Under the pieces are notes generated by a model. That model saw only the letters and a program-made list of their open reading frames with translations. It searched no databases and was not told the origin of the DNA. Shown here in pieces: positions 34,798-44,893 of a stretch of DNA of 64,000 nt. A program made the translations under genes and the position numbers. The stretch covers positions 186,001-250,000 of the forward strand of contig JARYGU010000004.1 in NCBI GenBank assembly GCA_033795365.1. The letters are read 5' to 3'. The number at the start of each line of letters is the position of its first letter. The first letter of the stretch is position 1. Origin of the DNA: JARYGU01 sp033795365. Lineage in GTDB: Bacteria > Pseudomonadota > Alphaproteobacteria > Rhizobiales > Rhizobiaceae.

Positions 34798-36381
34798 GTG
34801 CCCCTTTCCGCCGCCCAGACAGATGCCGCAGGCGCCGTCGATGCGCTGAGGAACGACCTCTCGGCCTGGACTGCGCACATCTTCGATCTCGGCGAGACGG
34901 CGTGGCGGGAATACGAGTCCGCCGCCTGGTATGTCGATCTTCTGCGCCGGCAGGGCTTCTCGGTGGAGGAGGGGTCCGGCGGCATGCCGACGGCCTTCTG
35001 CGCGCATTGGAGCAACGGCCCCGGACCCTCGGTCGGCATGTATGCCGAGTATGACGCCATTCCGGGAAACTGCCAGGCGGCGGCAACGACGCGGCGGCCG
35101 CGCGAAGGGCTCGGCTTCGAGGCCGGCGGCCACACGGATCCGCATTCCGCCCTCGGCATCGGCGCGCTCGGCGGGCTGCTCGCGACCAAGGCGGCGATGG
35201 AGCGTCACGGCATCGCCGGCACGCTGCGCTTTACCGGGGAGCCGGCGGAGAAGGTGCGCGGCTCCAAGCCCATCCATGCGGCGAAGGGTTATTACGACGG
35301 CCTCGACGGCATCTTTTCCTTTCATCCCTTCTACATGCTCCCGCTCTGCAATACGGTGCGCTGGAACACCCATTGCGGCGCCGCCTATTCGATGATCTAC
35401 CGCTTCGTCTGCGACGCTCCGGAGGCATGGGGCGAGAGCGACGGCGCGCCGATCCCGCAGTCGCACTCCGCCGTGCGCGCGCCCGGCGCCAACGATGCGC
35501 TGATGACGATGTACATGGCGTCTAAGGCGCTGCGCGATTCCATGCTGCCGCATCAGGGCGGCTGGTCGATCAGCGAGGCGATCCTGACCGCCGGCCAGGC
35601 GACCGCCGACAACCTCCCGGCAGGCCTTGCCGAGATCCAGTACATGATCCGCGTGCCGACCGTGGAAATGGCCGAGCAGGTGGTAGCCGTCCTCGACCGC
35701 AATGCCGCCGGCGCCGCTGCGATGACGGGCTGCCGCCACGAGCGCCACTGGGTGTCGAAGTCGCGTCCGGGGCTTGCCAACCATGCGATGGCCGATCTCG
35801 TCTGGCGGTCGCTGGAGATGGTCGGGCCGCCGCGCTGGGACGAGGCGGCAAGGAAGGTCGCCCGCGAGATCCAGGCCAATCTCGACATCGAGCCGATGGA
35901 CGACCCTTTCATCGAGGAATGCGAACGGCTGATCGCCCCGCGGGAGGCCGAAGCGATCCTCCGGCAGGACCTGCCGCCCTCGCAGGTCAATTCGACCTCC
36001 GACGACTATACGGACATGACCTGGCACGCGCCGACGGCGCGCTTCTATATCGCGCGTCCCGCCCTCAAGGCGTCGGGCCGGCGCTATCCGGCCTGGGTGA
36101 TGAACGCGCTCGGCGGCATTCCGGCGACCATCGATCCGACCGTCCTTTGCGCCGCCAAGGTTCTCGCGGTCTCCGCCATCCGCCTCCTGCAGGACGAGAC
36201 GGTCCGCGCGGAAGCCAGAAGGGAATTCCTCGAACGGACCGGCGGCGGCCCCGGCGGGACGAAATGGATCGCGCCGCTTTGCGACTACCCGCCGCCTGTC
36301 GGCTTCCGCTGGCCCGAATATGTCACGACCGCCCGCGGCAGGGACTGGTGGATACCGAAACCCTCAACCATGGAGCCATGA
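34798..36381 (+). CDS. M20-family amidohydrolase, AbgB-like
   Basis: This 527-residue cytoplasmic protein resembles M20D amidohydrolases such as AbgB. Visible are EYDAIPG with Asp86, HTDPH with H112/D114/H116, EPAEK at 148-152, FSFHP with His176, and the dimerisation insert. The usual PAEE reads PAEK, so the second Glu, normally a metal ligand, is Lys. GTG 34798 is chosen as start because GAGGAG lies six bases before it; GTG 34747 is in frame but unsupported. The DDAH-like gene follows one base after the stop. Release of an amino acid from an acyl or amide conjugate is likely. Confidence 0.8.
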   Translation: MPLSAAQTDAAGAVDALRNDLSAWTAHIFDLGETAWREYESAAWYVDLLRRQGFSVEEGSGGMPTAFCAHWSNGPGPSVGMYAEYDAIPGNCQAAATTRRPREGLGFEAGGHTDPHSALGIGALGGLLATKAAMERHGIAGTLRFTGEPAEKVRGSKPIHAAKGYYDGLDGIFSFHPFYMLPLCNTVRWNTHCGAAYSMIYRFVCDAPEAWGESDGAPIPQSHSAVRAPGANDALMTMYMASKALRDSMLPHQGGWSISEAILTAGQATADNLPAGLAEIQYMIRVPTVEMAEQVVAVLDRNAAGAAAMTGCRHERHWVSKSRPGLANHAMADLVWRSLEMVGPPRWDEAARKVAREIQANLDIEPMDDPFIEECERLIAPREAEAILRQDLPPSQVNSTSDDYTDMTWHAPTARFYIARPALKASGRRYPAWVMNALGGIPATIDPTVLCAAKVLAVSAIRLLQDETVRAEARREFLERTGGGPGGTKWIAPLCDYPPPVGFRWPEYVTTARGRDWWIPKPSTMEP

Positions 36382-36382
36382 C

Positions 36383-37300
36383 ATGCAGTTCAACGAGCCT
36401 TTTTCGCTTCAGCGCCGCAATCCTGATGGCGGCACGGCGCCCCTGACCCGGTGGGGCTTCCGCAACGAGACGGATGCCCTGACGGAGGTCCTGCTCGGTT
36501 CGCCCGCCTATCTGCGCCACATGGCGACCAGTTCGCTCTCGCGCAAGCATCTGAGGGAGAACCCCTGCAACATCCAGGTGGCGCAGGCCCAGCACAAGGA
36601 ACTGGTCTCGGCCTACGAGCATTTCGGCGTGAAGATCCACTGGCTGGAGCCGACGCCGGAGCTGCCGATGCAGGTCTATTCCCGCGATTCCAGCGTCATG
36701 ACGCCCTATGGCGCGATCATCACGGCGATGAGCCAGTGGTGGCGGCGCGGCGAGAACTATGCGGCGATCCGCGCCTACGAACAGCTCGGCATCCCGATCT
36801 ACGACATGGTGACGGCGGGAACCTTCGAAGGCGGGGATTTCAACGTCATCGAGGAGGGCTGCGTCCTGATCGGCTGCGGCGGCGCCCGCACCCAGGAGGA
36901 AGGCGCCCGGCAGGTCGAGGACTGGTTCAAGCGCGAAGGCTGGGAAACGCGGCTCGCCTTCATCGACGAATATTATGTCCATATCGACCTGATGGTCGTG
37001 CCGATCGCCCCGAAGCTCACCGCCGTCTGCCTCACCTGCACGGATCCGGCGATCGTCGACTGGCTGAAGGGCAAGGGACACGAGATCATCGACGTTCCCT
37101 TCCAGGACACGATGGCGCTCGGCTGCAACTTCATGTCGCTCGGCCGCGACCGCGTGATCGCCCCGAAGACCAGCGAGACGCTGATCGGCAAGCTGAAGGC
37201 CCGCGGCTTCGAGGTCGCCGCCATCGACATGAGCGAGATCTCCAAGACCGGCGGCGGCATCCACTGCATGGCGCAGGCGCTCCACCGCGAGGCCGCATAG
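36383..37300 (+). CDS. Amidinotransferase-fold hydrolase (DDAH/arginine deiminase-like)
   Basis: This 305-residue protein is of the guanidine-modifying beta/alpha-propeller superfamily. The catalytic set is present: Cys295 in GGGIHCMA, His200 in YVHIDL, Glu149 in FEGGDF, plus RD at 101-102. Relatives hydrolyse arginine, methylarginine or agmatine, or transfer amidino groups. The single-domain size favours DDAH-like or deiminase activity. The start is one base beyond the M20 stop. The gene partner and LysR/polyamine-type transporter suggest uptake and breakdown of an N-acylated or methylated arginine-like compound. Confidence 0.85.
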   Translation: MQFNEPFSLQRRNPDGGTAPLTRWGFRNETDALTEVLLGSPAYLRHMATSSLSRKHLRENPCNIQVAQAQHKELVSAYEHFGVKIHWLEPTPELPMQVYSRDSSVMTPYGAIITAMSQWWRRGENYAAIRAYEQLGIPIYDMVTAGTFEGGDFNVIEEGCVLIGCGGARTQEEGARQVEDWFKREGWETRLAFIDEYYVHIDLMVVPIAPKLTAVCLTCTDPAIVDWLKGKGHEIIDVPFQDTMALGCNFMSLGRDRVIAPKTSETLIGKLKARGFEVAAIDMSEISKTGGGIHCMAQALHREAA

Positions 37301-37817
37301 GCGGACAACAAGAGCGGAGCCCGGCCGGAGGCCGGGCACGCTCGACATGAAGCGGGGCTATGACAGCACGAAACGCCGCGCCGGAGGTTTCTCCGCGACG
37401 GTTTGCCTGAAGGGGAAGGGCAGGCAGGGTATCGTAGGTATGCTGGTGTCAGGCTGTTTCCGCCTGCCCGATCGCGGTCCGATCGTCCTGTGCCGTCTGG
37501 GGAGCGGAGGTGTCGGTTCCGTTCCCGAGCGACGGCATCCGGGCCGTTTCCCCTGACGGGTCCTGGCCATCTCGCCGCAACCGTCACCGGGGCCGGATTT
37601 CGACCGTCGAGGCGTTCCGGTTCGCGACCCGGCTCCCCGCCCGATGACGCCGTCAGTATGGCGGAAGCCGCGGAGGCGGGGAAAAAACGACGCGACATTT
37701 CCGCCAAGTGCCTGTCTTTCAAGCGACCGGCCGCACGAATCGTCCCCGCTTTGCGGCACCTGCGGGCGGGTCGCGAAGATCCTCATCCGCAAGGGGAGGG
37801 GGATTCGAGTCCGCCTC
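37301..37817. other. Gene-free GC-rich stretch
   Basis: In 517 bp I find no supported gene. Open frames on both strands are rich in Arg, Pro and Ser, have no ribosome site and resemble no family. The sequence may be decayed coding DNA or a long spacer between the convergent ends of the DDAH-like gene and the amidohydrolase gene. No riboswitch consensus is visible. Confidence 0.55.
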
Positions 37818-39488
37818 TCAGGCCAGGTGGGTGATCTTTCCGTCGCAGATCGTCGCGACCGGATGCAGTTTCGCAAAATCCTCGTAAGGCGTCTTCTCGA
37901 TATCTCCGGAAAGCACGACGATATCGGCGAGATAGCCGGGCTTCAGCACGCCTTTCCGATCCTCCATGAACTCGACCCATGCGCTGGTGCGGGTATAGGC
38001 GGCAAGCGTTTCCATGAGCGAAAGCCGCTGATCGGGCAAGCCGTCCTTCCAGAGCTTGCGCGTCATGGCGTCGTGGATGCAACTGACCGGATCGAGTGGG
38101 GAAACCGGCCAGTCGGTCGCAAAAACGATCTGCGCGCCGGCGTCGACGAGCGTCTTCCAGGCGAAGGCATAGGGCCAACGCTCGTCGCCGATATAGGAGA
38201 GGTAGGGTTCGAGCGGCAGGCCTGCATTTCCCGGAGGATGCGTCGGCTGCATGGATGCCACGGCGCCGAGCTCGGCGAAACGGGAAATATCGTCGGGATG
38301 CACGACCTCGATATGCTCGATCCGGTTGCGGCCGTCGCGCTTGCCGTTGGCCTTGATCGCCGCCTCGTATCCGTTGAGCACCATGCGCACCGCGCCGTCG
38401 CCGATCGCGTGAACGGCCACCGGCAATCCGAGCTTGTCGGCCGCGATCGCGATAGTGTCGAACTGCTGCTGGGTGAAGAGCGGCTCGCCTTTCCAGCCCG
38501 GCTGGTGCGCATAGTCGTCGATGAAGACCGCGGTGCCGGATTCCGTGACGCCGTCCATGAAGACCTTGACGAAATCGCAGCGCAGCTTGTCGGTGTCGAA
38601 GCGTTCCCGCCATGCCGCTGCCTTATCCTCCAGGTCTGAAACCGGCATGAAGTTCTTCATGTGGAAGGGCATGCGCATGCGCACCGGCAGGCCGGCTGTC
38701 CTTTCGATTTCGGCCAGCATCTCGAGTTGGTAGAGATTGCCGTCCATGTTCTGGATCGATGTGATGCCGAGCGACGCGCAATAGGCGAGCCCGCGTTTGA
38801 TGACCTCGATGTCTTTCGCCCGCTCTTCGGGGGTGACGTGTTCCGGATCGCCGCCCGTTGCGATGCCGAGCCCTTCGCGGCCTCCGGTCACGCCAAGCGC
38901 TATCACAGGGCTCATTGCATTGGTCTCGCGAAGCTCGCCGTTTGCCAGGCCGTCTTCGCCCATGACGATCTCGTTGCCGACGCCGACGTCGCGGCCTTCC
39001 AGTATGCCGGCCGTCTTCAGCGCGATCGTGTTGGCCCATGCGGTATGATGGTCCGGCGCCACCATGACGAAAGGCCGGTCGGGCAGGATGCGGTCGAGAT
39101 GGTGGCGCGTGACGCGTTCGTCGTCGGAGAGGATCGTATAGTCGGCATACTGTGCGACGAGCAGCGGCAGATCGGGGTTTGCCGCCGCATAGTCGCGGAC
39201 TGCCTTCTGAAGCGCATCGAAGCCGTGGATGCGGAAGAGGGAGAGCTGGGTGAGCCCGACCGAGCCGCCGAAGATATGCATATGCGCTTCGTTGAAGCCG
39301 GGCAGGACCGTGCCTCCCCTGGCATCGATCACGAAGGTGTCCGGGCCTGAAAAGGCGGCGACCTCGCCTTCCTTGCCGACCGCGAGGATGCGGTTGCCGG
39401 AAATGGCCACGGCTTCGGCATGCGGATTGGCGTCGTCCATGGTAAGCACCCGCGCATTGCGGATGATGTAGCTTGCTTCGGGCTGCAC
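37818..39488 (-). CDS. Amidohydrolase family 3 protein (YtcJ-like)
   Basis: This 556-residue metal-dependent hydrolase begins at GTG 39488 behind GGAGGAG. It has the HxH metal motif in NEAHMHIFGG, a HAIGDGAVRMVL block, RIEHIEVVHPDD and the terminal Asp in FATDWPVSPLDP. YtcJ relatives act on N-substituted formamides and related amides. There is no signal peptide. It is the last gene of the system 2 operon, 22 bp after the beta-lactamase-fold gene. Confidence 0.9.
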   Translation of the reverse strand: MQPEASYIIRNARVLTMDDANPHAEAVAISGNRILAVGKEGEVAAFSGPDTFVIDARGGTVLPGFNEAHMHIFGGSVGLTQLSLFRIHGFDALQKAVRDYAAANPDLPLLVAQYADYTILSDDERVTRHHLDRILPDRPFVMVAPDHHTAWANTIALKTAGILEGRDVGVGNEIVMGEDGLANGELRETNAMSPVIALGVTGGREGLGIATGGDPEHVTPEERAKDIEVIKRGLAYCASLGITSIQNMDGNLYQLEMLAEIERTAGLPVRMRMPFHMKNFMPVSDLEDKAAAWRERFDTDKLRCDFVKVFMDGVTESGTAVFIDDYAHQPGWKGEPLFTQQQFDTIAIAADKLGLPVAVHAIGDGAVRMVLNGYEAAIKANGKRDGRNRIEHIEVVHPDDISRFAELGAVASMQPTHPPGNAGLPLEPYLSYIGDERWPYAFAWKTLVDAGAQIVFATDWPVSPLDPVSCIHDAMTRKLWKDGLPDQRLSLMETLAAYTRTSAWVEFMEDRKGVLKPGYLADIVVLSGDIEKTPYEDFAKLHPVATICDGKITHLA

Positions 39489-39510
39489 GGGTCGTCTCCT
39501 CCGGGTTCGT

Positions 39511-40692
39511 TCAGAGCGCCATCCGGCATATCGCGCGGAAAAAGGCGAAGTTGTCCTGCTTGAGTTCGTCGTCGAGTGGATTGGGCTGCGAGGAAAGCTT
39601 GACGACGACGGTCTCGCTGCCCGGATCGACATAGAGCCATTGGCCATGAATGCCGATGGCGCAGAAGGCATCACCGGCCTCGCCGCTCTGGTACCACTGG
39701 CTGCGGTAACGGCCGTTCGGCAGGCTGGCGTTCTGTCCGGCCACCCAGGCCTCATGGTCGCCGCCCGTCATCATGTCCTTAATCCAGGCGGACGGCACGA
39801 TCTGGCGGCCGTTCGCCGCGCCGCCCTGCCGGATGAGCTCGCCCACGCGCGCAAGGTCGCGCGCCGTGACGCAGATCCCGCCGGCGGTGCGCGGCGTTCC
39901 GGCCGCGTCGACCGTGACATAGGCATCGTTCCTCGCACCCATCGGCTTCCAGAGAAGTTCCGACATCAGGTCGCAGAACCGCATGCCGGTGACCCGCTCC
40001 AGAACGACGCCGAGAAGGTCGGAATTGGGCGATGCATAGAAGAACGGCCCGCCATGCGGGCGCTGCGCCTTGCGCAGCGTCAGAAGGAACGACGCCAGCG
40101 TTTCCGCCGCGAGACCGGCCTCGGCGGGGTTCCACAGCATTGCGCGGCGATAACGGCCGAAGGCACCCATCGGATCGAGATAGGCCTCCTCGAAATCGAG
40201 GCTCACCCGCATGTCGAGCACGTCACGATAGCTGCAGTCGCCATAAGCGCTGCCGGCTGCTTCCGGCAGGTAGGCCGTCACCGGCTTGTCGGGGTCGATG
40301 AGCCCTTGCTGCTCGAGAATGCCGGAGACGACCGCCGTCAGCGACTTGGAAACCGAGAACACGATATGGCGAGCATTCGCGTTTGCATGGGGAGCATAGT
40401 ATTCGCCGGCGATCCTGCCCGAACGCATCACCACGAATGCGTCGGTTTCGGCATGCCGGAGGAAATCCTTGATCGTCGCGGGGCCGCCGGCGCCGGTCTC
40501 CAGGGGTAACGTGAGAAAGGCCTCGCATTCCGCCGGCTGCTCGGCCTCGGTCGCCGCGGCGCGGATTTCCGCCGTCGGCACCAGTTCGCGGACATGCTGG
40601 AAGCTCCAGCGGCTGAAGGGCGCCGTGCGCCAGTTTGAAAGAGTGACCTCGGCGCGCGCGAAGCCATTCTTCTCGATAAAGGTTTGGGTCAT
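39511..40692 (-). CDS. Beta-lactamase-fold serine hydrolase
   Basis: This 393-residue protein belongs to the class C beta-lactamase/esterase family (Pfam Beta-lactamase). The nucleophile motif SxxK is in FSVSKSL, a Tyr is in FFYASPNSD, and the third motif is IHGQW. It has no signal peptide, so it is more likely a cytoplasmic esterase or amidase than a resistance enzyme. An in-frame ATG at 40746 would place a 13-bp hairpin inside the coding region; I therefore prefer 40692, although its ribosome site is weak. It sits between binding-protein and amidohydrolase genes. Confidence 0.88.
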   Translation of the reverse strand: MTQTFIEKNGFARAEVTLSNWRTAPFSRWSFQHVRELVPTAEIRAAATEAEQPAECEAFLTLPLETGAGGPATIKDFLRHAETDAFVVMRSGRIAGEYYAPHANANARHIVFSVSKSLTAVVSGILEQQGLIDPDKPVTAYLPEAAGSAYGDCSYRDVLDMRVSLDFEEAYLDPMGAFGRYRRAMLWNPAEAGLAAETLASFLLTLRKAQRPHGGPFFYASPNSDLLGVVLERVTGMRFCDLMSELLWKPMGARNDAYVTVDAAGTPRTAGGICVTARDLARVGELIRQGGAANGRQIVPSAWIKDMMTGGDHEAWVAGQNASLPNGRYRSQWYQSGEAGDAFCAIGIHGQWLYVDPGSETVVVKLSSQPNPLDDELKQDNFAFFRAICRMAL

Positions 40693-40703
40693 TTCATCGC
40701 TCG

Positions 40704-40735
40704 CCGGACGGAAAGGCTCGATCCTTTCCGTCCGG
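40704..40735 (-). terminator. Strong hairpin between binding-protein and hydrolase genes
   Basis: CCGGACGGAAAGG and CCTTTCCGTCCGG are perfect 13-bp arms around CTCGAT. There is no long T-run. It lies 25 bp after the binding-protein stop and 12 bp before the hydrolase start, so it could attenuate the two hydrolases or shield the binding-protein message. Confidence 0.65.
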
Positions 40736-40759
40736 AGATCCTCCATCTGCCGTCCGGTA

Positions 40760-41794
40760 TCACTTCTGCAGTTCGGTCCAGATCCTGGTGTAGAGTTCCT
40801 GGACTTCCGGCGGGCAGGCGAGGTTGAATTTGCCGGCGGCCTTCAGTTCCTCCGGAATGACGATTTCGGGGGCGGCTTTCATGTCTTCCGGCATGAAGGC
40901 TTCCGAGCCCTTGATGCCGTTGGCGTAGCGGGCGAACGCGGAGAGCATCGCGGCGTTTTCCGGGTCCATGATGAAGTTCAGGAAGAGCTTGGCGTTCTCG
41001 ACGTTCTTCGCATCCTTCAGGATCGCGGCATTGTCCATCCAGACCGGATAACCTTCCTTGGGATAGCCGTATATGATGTCGGGATTCTGCAGGCGGGAGC
41101 GGAAGGAAGCGCCGTTCCAGTTGGTGCCGGCCGAAATATCCCCCTTCGAATATTTCTCGATGTTGCCGTAGTCCATGGAGATCCACTTCGGCTTGGCGGC
41201 GACGAGCAGGTCGCGCGCCTTCTTCAGCACCGTCATGTCGCCGGTGCAGGGCTCTCCGCCGGCATAGGTGACCACCATGTGCATGACGTCGGACATCTCC
41301 GGCAGGACGTTGATCTTGCCGACCAGCTCTTCGGGAGGGTCGAGGAAGATCGCGGAGGTGTTCGGGTCGCCCGAATAGACGGACTTGTTGACGGTGATGC
41401 CGGTCGTGCCCCACTGCCAGGGAACCGAATAGTGCCGGCCGGGATCGAATTCGACATCGACCCATTGCGGATCGACGTTCTTGAAGTTTTCCATCTGGTC
41501 GGGGCGCGATTCCAGCAGCAGGCCTTCGGCGATGAAGATCGGCAGGGCGCTGGCCGAGGGAACGACGATGTCGAAGCCGTGACCGCCCTGGCGGATCTTG
41601 GCGAGCGCCGTGTCGTTGGAATCGTAGTCGGTGATCGTGACCTTGACCTTGTAGGCGTCCTCGAACTTCTTGATCATCTCGGGGCTTGTGTAATTGCCCC
41701 AATTGAAGAGGTTCAGTTCACCCTCCGCACGGGCGATCGCCGTCGAGGCGAGAAGGCCCATGGCAATGGTTGCAAGTCCCAGTAAGCGCTTCAT
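40760..41794 (-). CDS. Polyamine-type ABC substrate-binding protein, PotD-like (system 2)
   Basis: This 344-residue periplasmic protein has a Sec signal (MKRLLGLATIAMGLLASTAI, cleavage after ARA at about 23) and PotD features: LNLFNWGNYTSPEMIKKFE, GFDIVVPSASALP, PWQWGTTGITVN and WMDNAAIL. Ser/Asp positions typical of polyamine binders are partly retained. It follows both permeases in the operon and precedes two hydrolases, which suggests an amide-containing substrate. Confidence 0.92.
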   Translation of the reverse strand: MKRLLGLATIAMGLLASTAIARAEGELNLFNWGNYTSPEMIKKFEDAYKVKVTITDYDSNDTALAKIRQGGHGFDIVVPSASALPIFIAEGLLLESRPDQMENFKNVDPQWVDVEFDPGRHYSVPWQWGTTGITVNKSVYSGDPNTSAIFLDPPEELVGKINVLPEMSDVMHMVVTYAGGEPCTGDMTVLKKARDLLVAAKPKWISMDYGNIEKYSKGDISAGTNWNGASFRSRLQNPDIIYGYPKEGYPVWMDNAAILKDAKNVENAKLFLNFIMDPENAAMLSAFARYANGIKGSEAFMPEDMKAAPEIVIPEELKAAGKFNLACPPEVQELYTRIWTELQK

Positions 41795-41812
41795 TGCTGT
41801 TCTCCTGTTGGA

Positions 41813-42625
41813 TTATTCGTTTTCCTTTTGCGGATTCCTGCTGAGGAAGAAGAAGACGGTGACGATCGCCAGCGAGAGCAGCAGGAACACCGCAGAGATC
41901 GCGTTCATTTCCGGTGTCACGATGCGCCGCAACTGCCCGAGCATATATGTCGGCAGCGTATCCTGCCCGCCGGATTTGACGAATTCCGTGATGACCACGT
42001 CGTCGAGCGAAATGACGAAGGCGAGCATCAGGCCGGCCAGAATGCCCGGCCAGAGCAAGGGCAATGTGACGTATCTGAAGGTCTTTACCGGCGTCGCATA
42101 AAGATCGGCGGCGGCCCGCTCGAGCGAAAGATCCATGCTTTCCAGCCGCGCCCGGATCGGCAGATAGGCGAAGGGTATGCAGAAGGCGGAATGGGCGAGG
42201 ATAAGATAGCCGAGGCCGGAATAGCCGGTCCAGATCTTGATGCGGGAAAAGAGGATGAGGAGCGCTACCGCCGTGACGATTTCCGGAACGAGCAGGGGTA
42301 TGTTGATGAAGGCATATTTGAACGTGAGGCCGCGGTAGCCCGCCGTTCGCGTCGTCGCCAGCGCCGCCAGCGTCGCGCAGACCGTGGCGATGACGGCCGC
42401 GCTCGTGGCGATCTTCAGCGATCGCCACGAAGCCTCGATCACCTGCTGATTGTTCCAGGCGGCGGCGAACCATCGAAACGAGAAGCCCTCCCATATCGCG
42501 ATCGAGGTTCCCGCATTGAAGGCGTAGACCACAAGGGTGGCGATCGGCAGGTAGAGCAGGAAGAAGCAGATCATCGCGATCGTGGCGAAGCCGGGCTGCC
42601 TCTTGATCGAGAATGTCCTAGCCAT
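41813..42625 (-). CDS. Polyamine-type ABC permease, PotC-like (system 2)
   Basis: This 270-residue membrane protein has six segments and an EAA loop (LERAAADLYATPVKTFRYVTLP). The start at 42625 follows GGGAGGAAA and overlaps the preceding permease by eight bases. An earlier in-frame ATG at 42661 lies well inside that gene and lacks a good site. Confidence 0.92.
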   Translation of the reverse strand: MARTFSIKRQPGFATIAMICFFLLYLPIATLVVYAFNAGTSIAIWEGFSFRWFAAAWNNQQVIEASWRSLKIATSAAVIATVCATLAALATTRTAGYRGLTFKYAFINIPLLVPEIVTAVALLILFSRIKIWTGYSGLGYLILAHSAFCIPFAYLPIRARLESMDLSLERAAADLYATPVKTFRYVTLPLLWPGILAGLMLAFVISLDDVVITEFVKSGGQDTLPTYMLGQLRRIVTPEMNAISAVFLLLSLAIVTVFFFLSRNPQKENE

Positions 42626-43544
42626 GCGCGTTTCCTCCCGGCCTGCCCGCATTGCGGACATAGAAGAGGAGCGCGATCATCACGATGAAGACGAGGGTGA
42701 CCGAAAGCGAGGCGCCGAGCGGCCAGTTCCGTCCCTGCCCGAACTGCAGCTCGATCAGGTTGCCGATCATCAGGTTCCTGCCGCCTCCGAGCACGCGCGG
42801 GATGACATAGGAGGAAAGCGCCGGAATGAAGACGAGGATCGAACCGGCGATGATGCCGGGCTTGACCAGGGGGACGATGACGCGCATCAACACCTTGAAG
42901 CGGGTCGCATAGAGATCGTAAGCCGCTTCGACCAGCCGGAAATCCAGCTTTTCGATGCTTGCATAAAGCGGCAGGACCATGAGCGGCAGGTGCACATAGG
43001 TCATGCCGAGCAGGATGGCGAAATCGGTGAACATCATCTGGACCGGAGCGTCTATGATGCCGAGCCAGATCAGCAGCGTATTGGCGAGGCCTTCGCTGCG
43101 GATGACCTCCTGGATGGCGAAGGTGCGGATGAGCATGTTCGTCCAGAAGGGGATCGTGATGAGGAACAGCCATATCGAGCGATTGTGCGGGGGGCGGCTG
43201 GCGATGAAATACGCGGTCGGGAAGCCGAGGATCAGGCAAAGGGCCGTGGTCGCGGCGGCCAGCTTGATGCTGCGCCAGAAGATCGAGAAATGGGCGTCGG
43301 CGAGCGATACCGTGTCGTCGAAGATGTCGCGGGAAAAGAGGACGTTGAACCAGGCCTCCGTCGAGAATTCCCATTTGACGTCGCCGTAATTGCCGGGTGC
43401 CAGGAAGGAATAGAGGAGGACGATCAGCAACGGGCCGACGCTCGCGGCGGCGATCAGAACCAGGGCCGGAGCGCTCAGCAGCCAGCGGTCTCGAACATCC
43501 TTCCTCTCTCGTGTTCCATCCGCTTCCGCCGCGCTCGTCGCCAT
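42618..43544 (-). CDS. Polyamine-type ABC permease, PotB-like (system 2)
   Basis: This 308-residue membrane protein has a charged N-terminus, six segments and the EAA loop LVEAAYDLYATRFKVLMRVIVP. Typical PotB blocks are ITIPFWTNMLIRTFA and YVIPRVLGGGRN. It starts two bases after the ATPase stop. Confidence 0.92.
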   Translation of the reverse strand: MATSAAEADGTRERKDVRDRWLLSAPALVLIAAASVGPLLIVLLYSFLAPGNYGDVKWEFSTEAWFNVLFSRDIFDDTVSLADAHFSIFWRSIKLAAATTALCLILGFPTAYFIASRPPHNRSIWLFLITIPFWTNMLIRTFAIQEVIRSEGLANTLLIWLGIIDAPVQMMFTDFAILLGMTYVHLPLMVLPLYASIEKLDFRLVEAAYDLYATRFKVLMRVIVPLVKPGIIAGSILVFIPALSSYVIPRVLGGGRNLMIGNLIELQFGQGRNWPLGASLSVTLVFIVMIALLFYVRNAGRPGGNAHG

Positions 43545-43546
43545 GC

Positions 43547-44647
<1,101 letters not shown>

Positions 44648-44742
44648 GTGTTCCCCATGGTTTGCCGGACCAGACGGGCTGTATCCGGCGGACTGGTGAC
44701 CGGCCGCCTAAAGCAGCTCTTATGTGATAGTCTTTTTTGGCT

Positions 44743-44774
44743 TATGATCACAACAAATCACAATTTGATCAAAA
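44743..44774. promoter_or_regulatory. Repeated ATCACAA elements and TTTGATCAAA palindrome
   Basis: ATCACAA occurs at 44747 and 44757, ten bases apart, followed by ATCAAAA at 44768, and TTTGATCAAA (44764-44773) is a 10-bp palindrome. They lie in the AT-rich divergent region between the system 2 operon and the GntR gene, on one helix face. This fits binding by the adjacent regulator. Confidence 0.55.
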
Positions 44775-44893
44775 CTGTAAAGGGGCATTTTTTGAGCATG
44801 CAAAAAAATTAGCCTGGAGAGGGCCGGCAACTTTTGAAAATGGGCGGCCCTGACGCGGCGGTCAGAGCCAGAACAGAGCAGGGGGTGAGCGCA

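Noticed and set aside
37380..37560. Possible cobalamin-type riboswitch suggested by GGGGAAGGGCAGG and nearby GC stems
   Set aside because: The conserved B12-box and the characteristic core segments are absent and no cobalamin gene follows.
37358..37876. 172-codon minus-strand frame in the gene-free stretch
   Set aside because: Strong Arg/Pro/Ser bias, no ribosome site, and it runs into the amidohydrolase end in another frame. It looks like non-coding GC-rich sequence.
39511..40692. Antibiotic-resistance beta-lactamase
   Set aside because: The SxxK fold is present, but there is no signal peptide and the gene lies in a catabolic operon, so an esterase or amidase is more likely.
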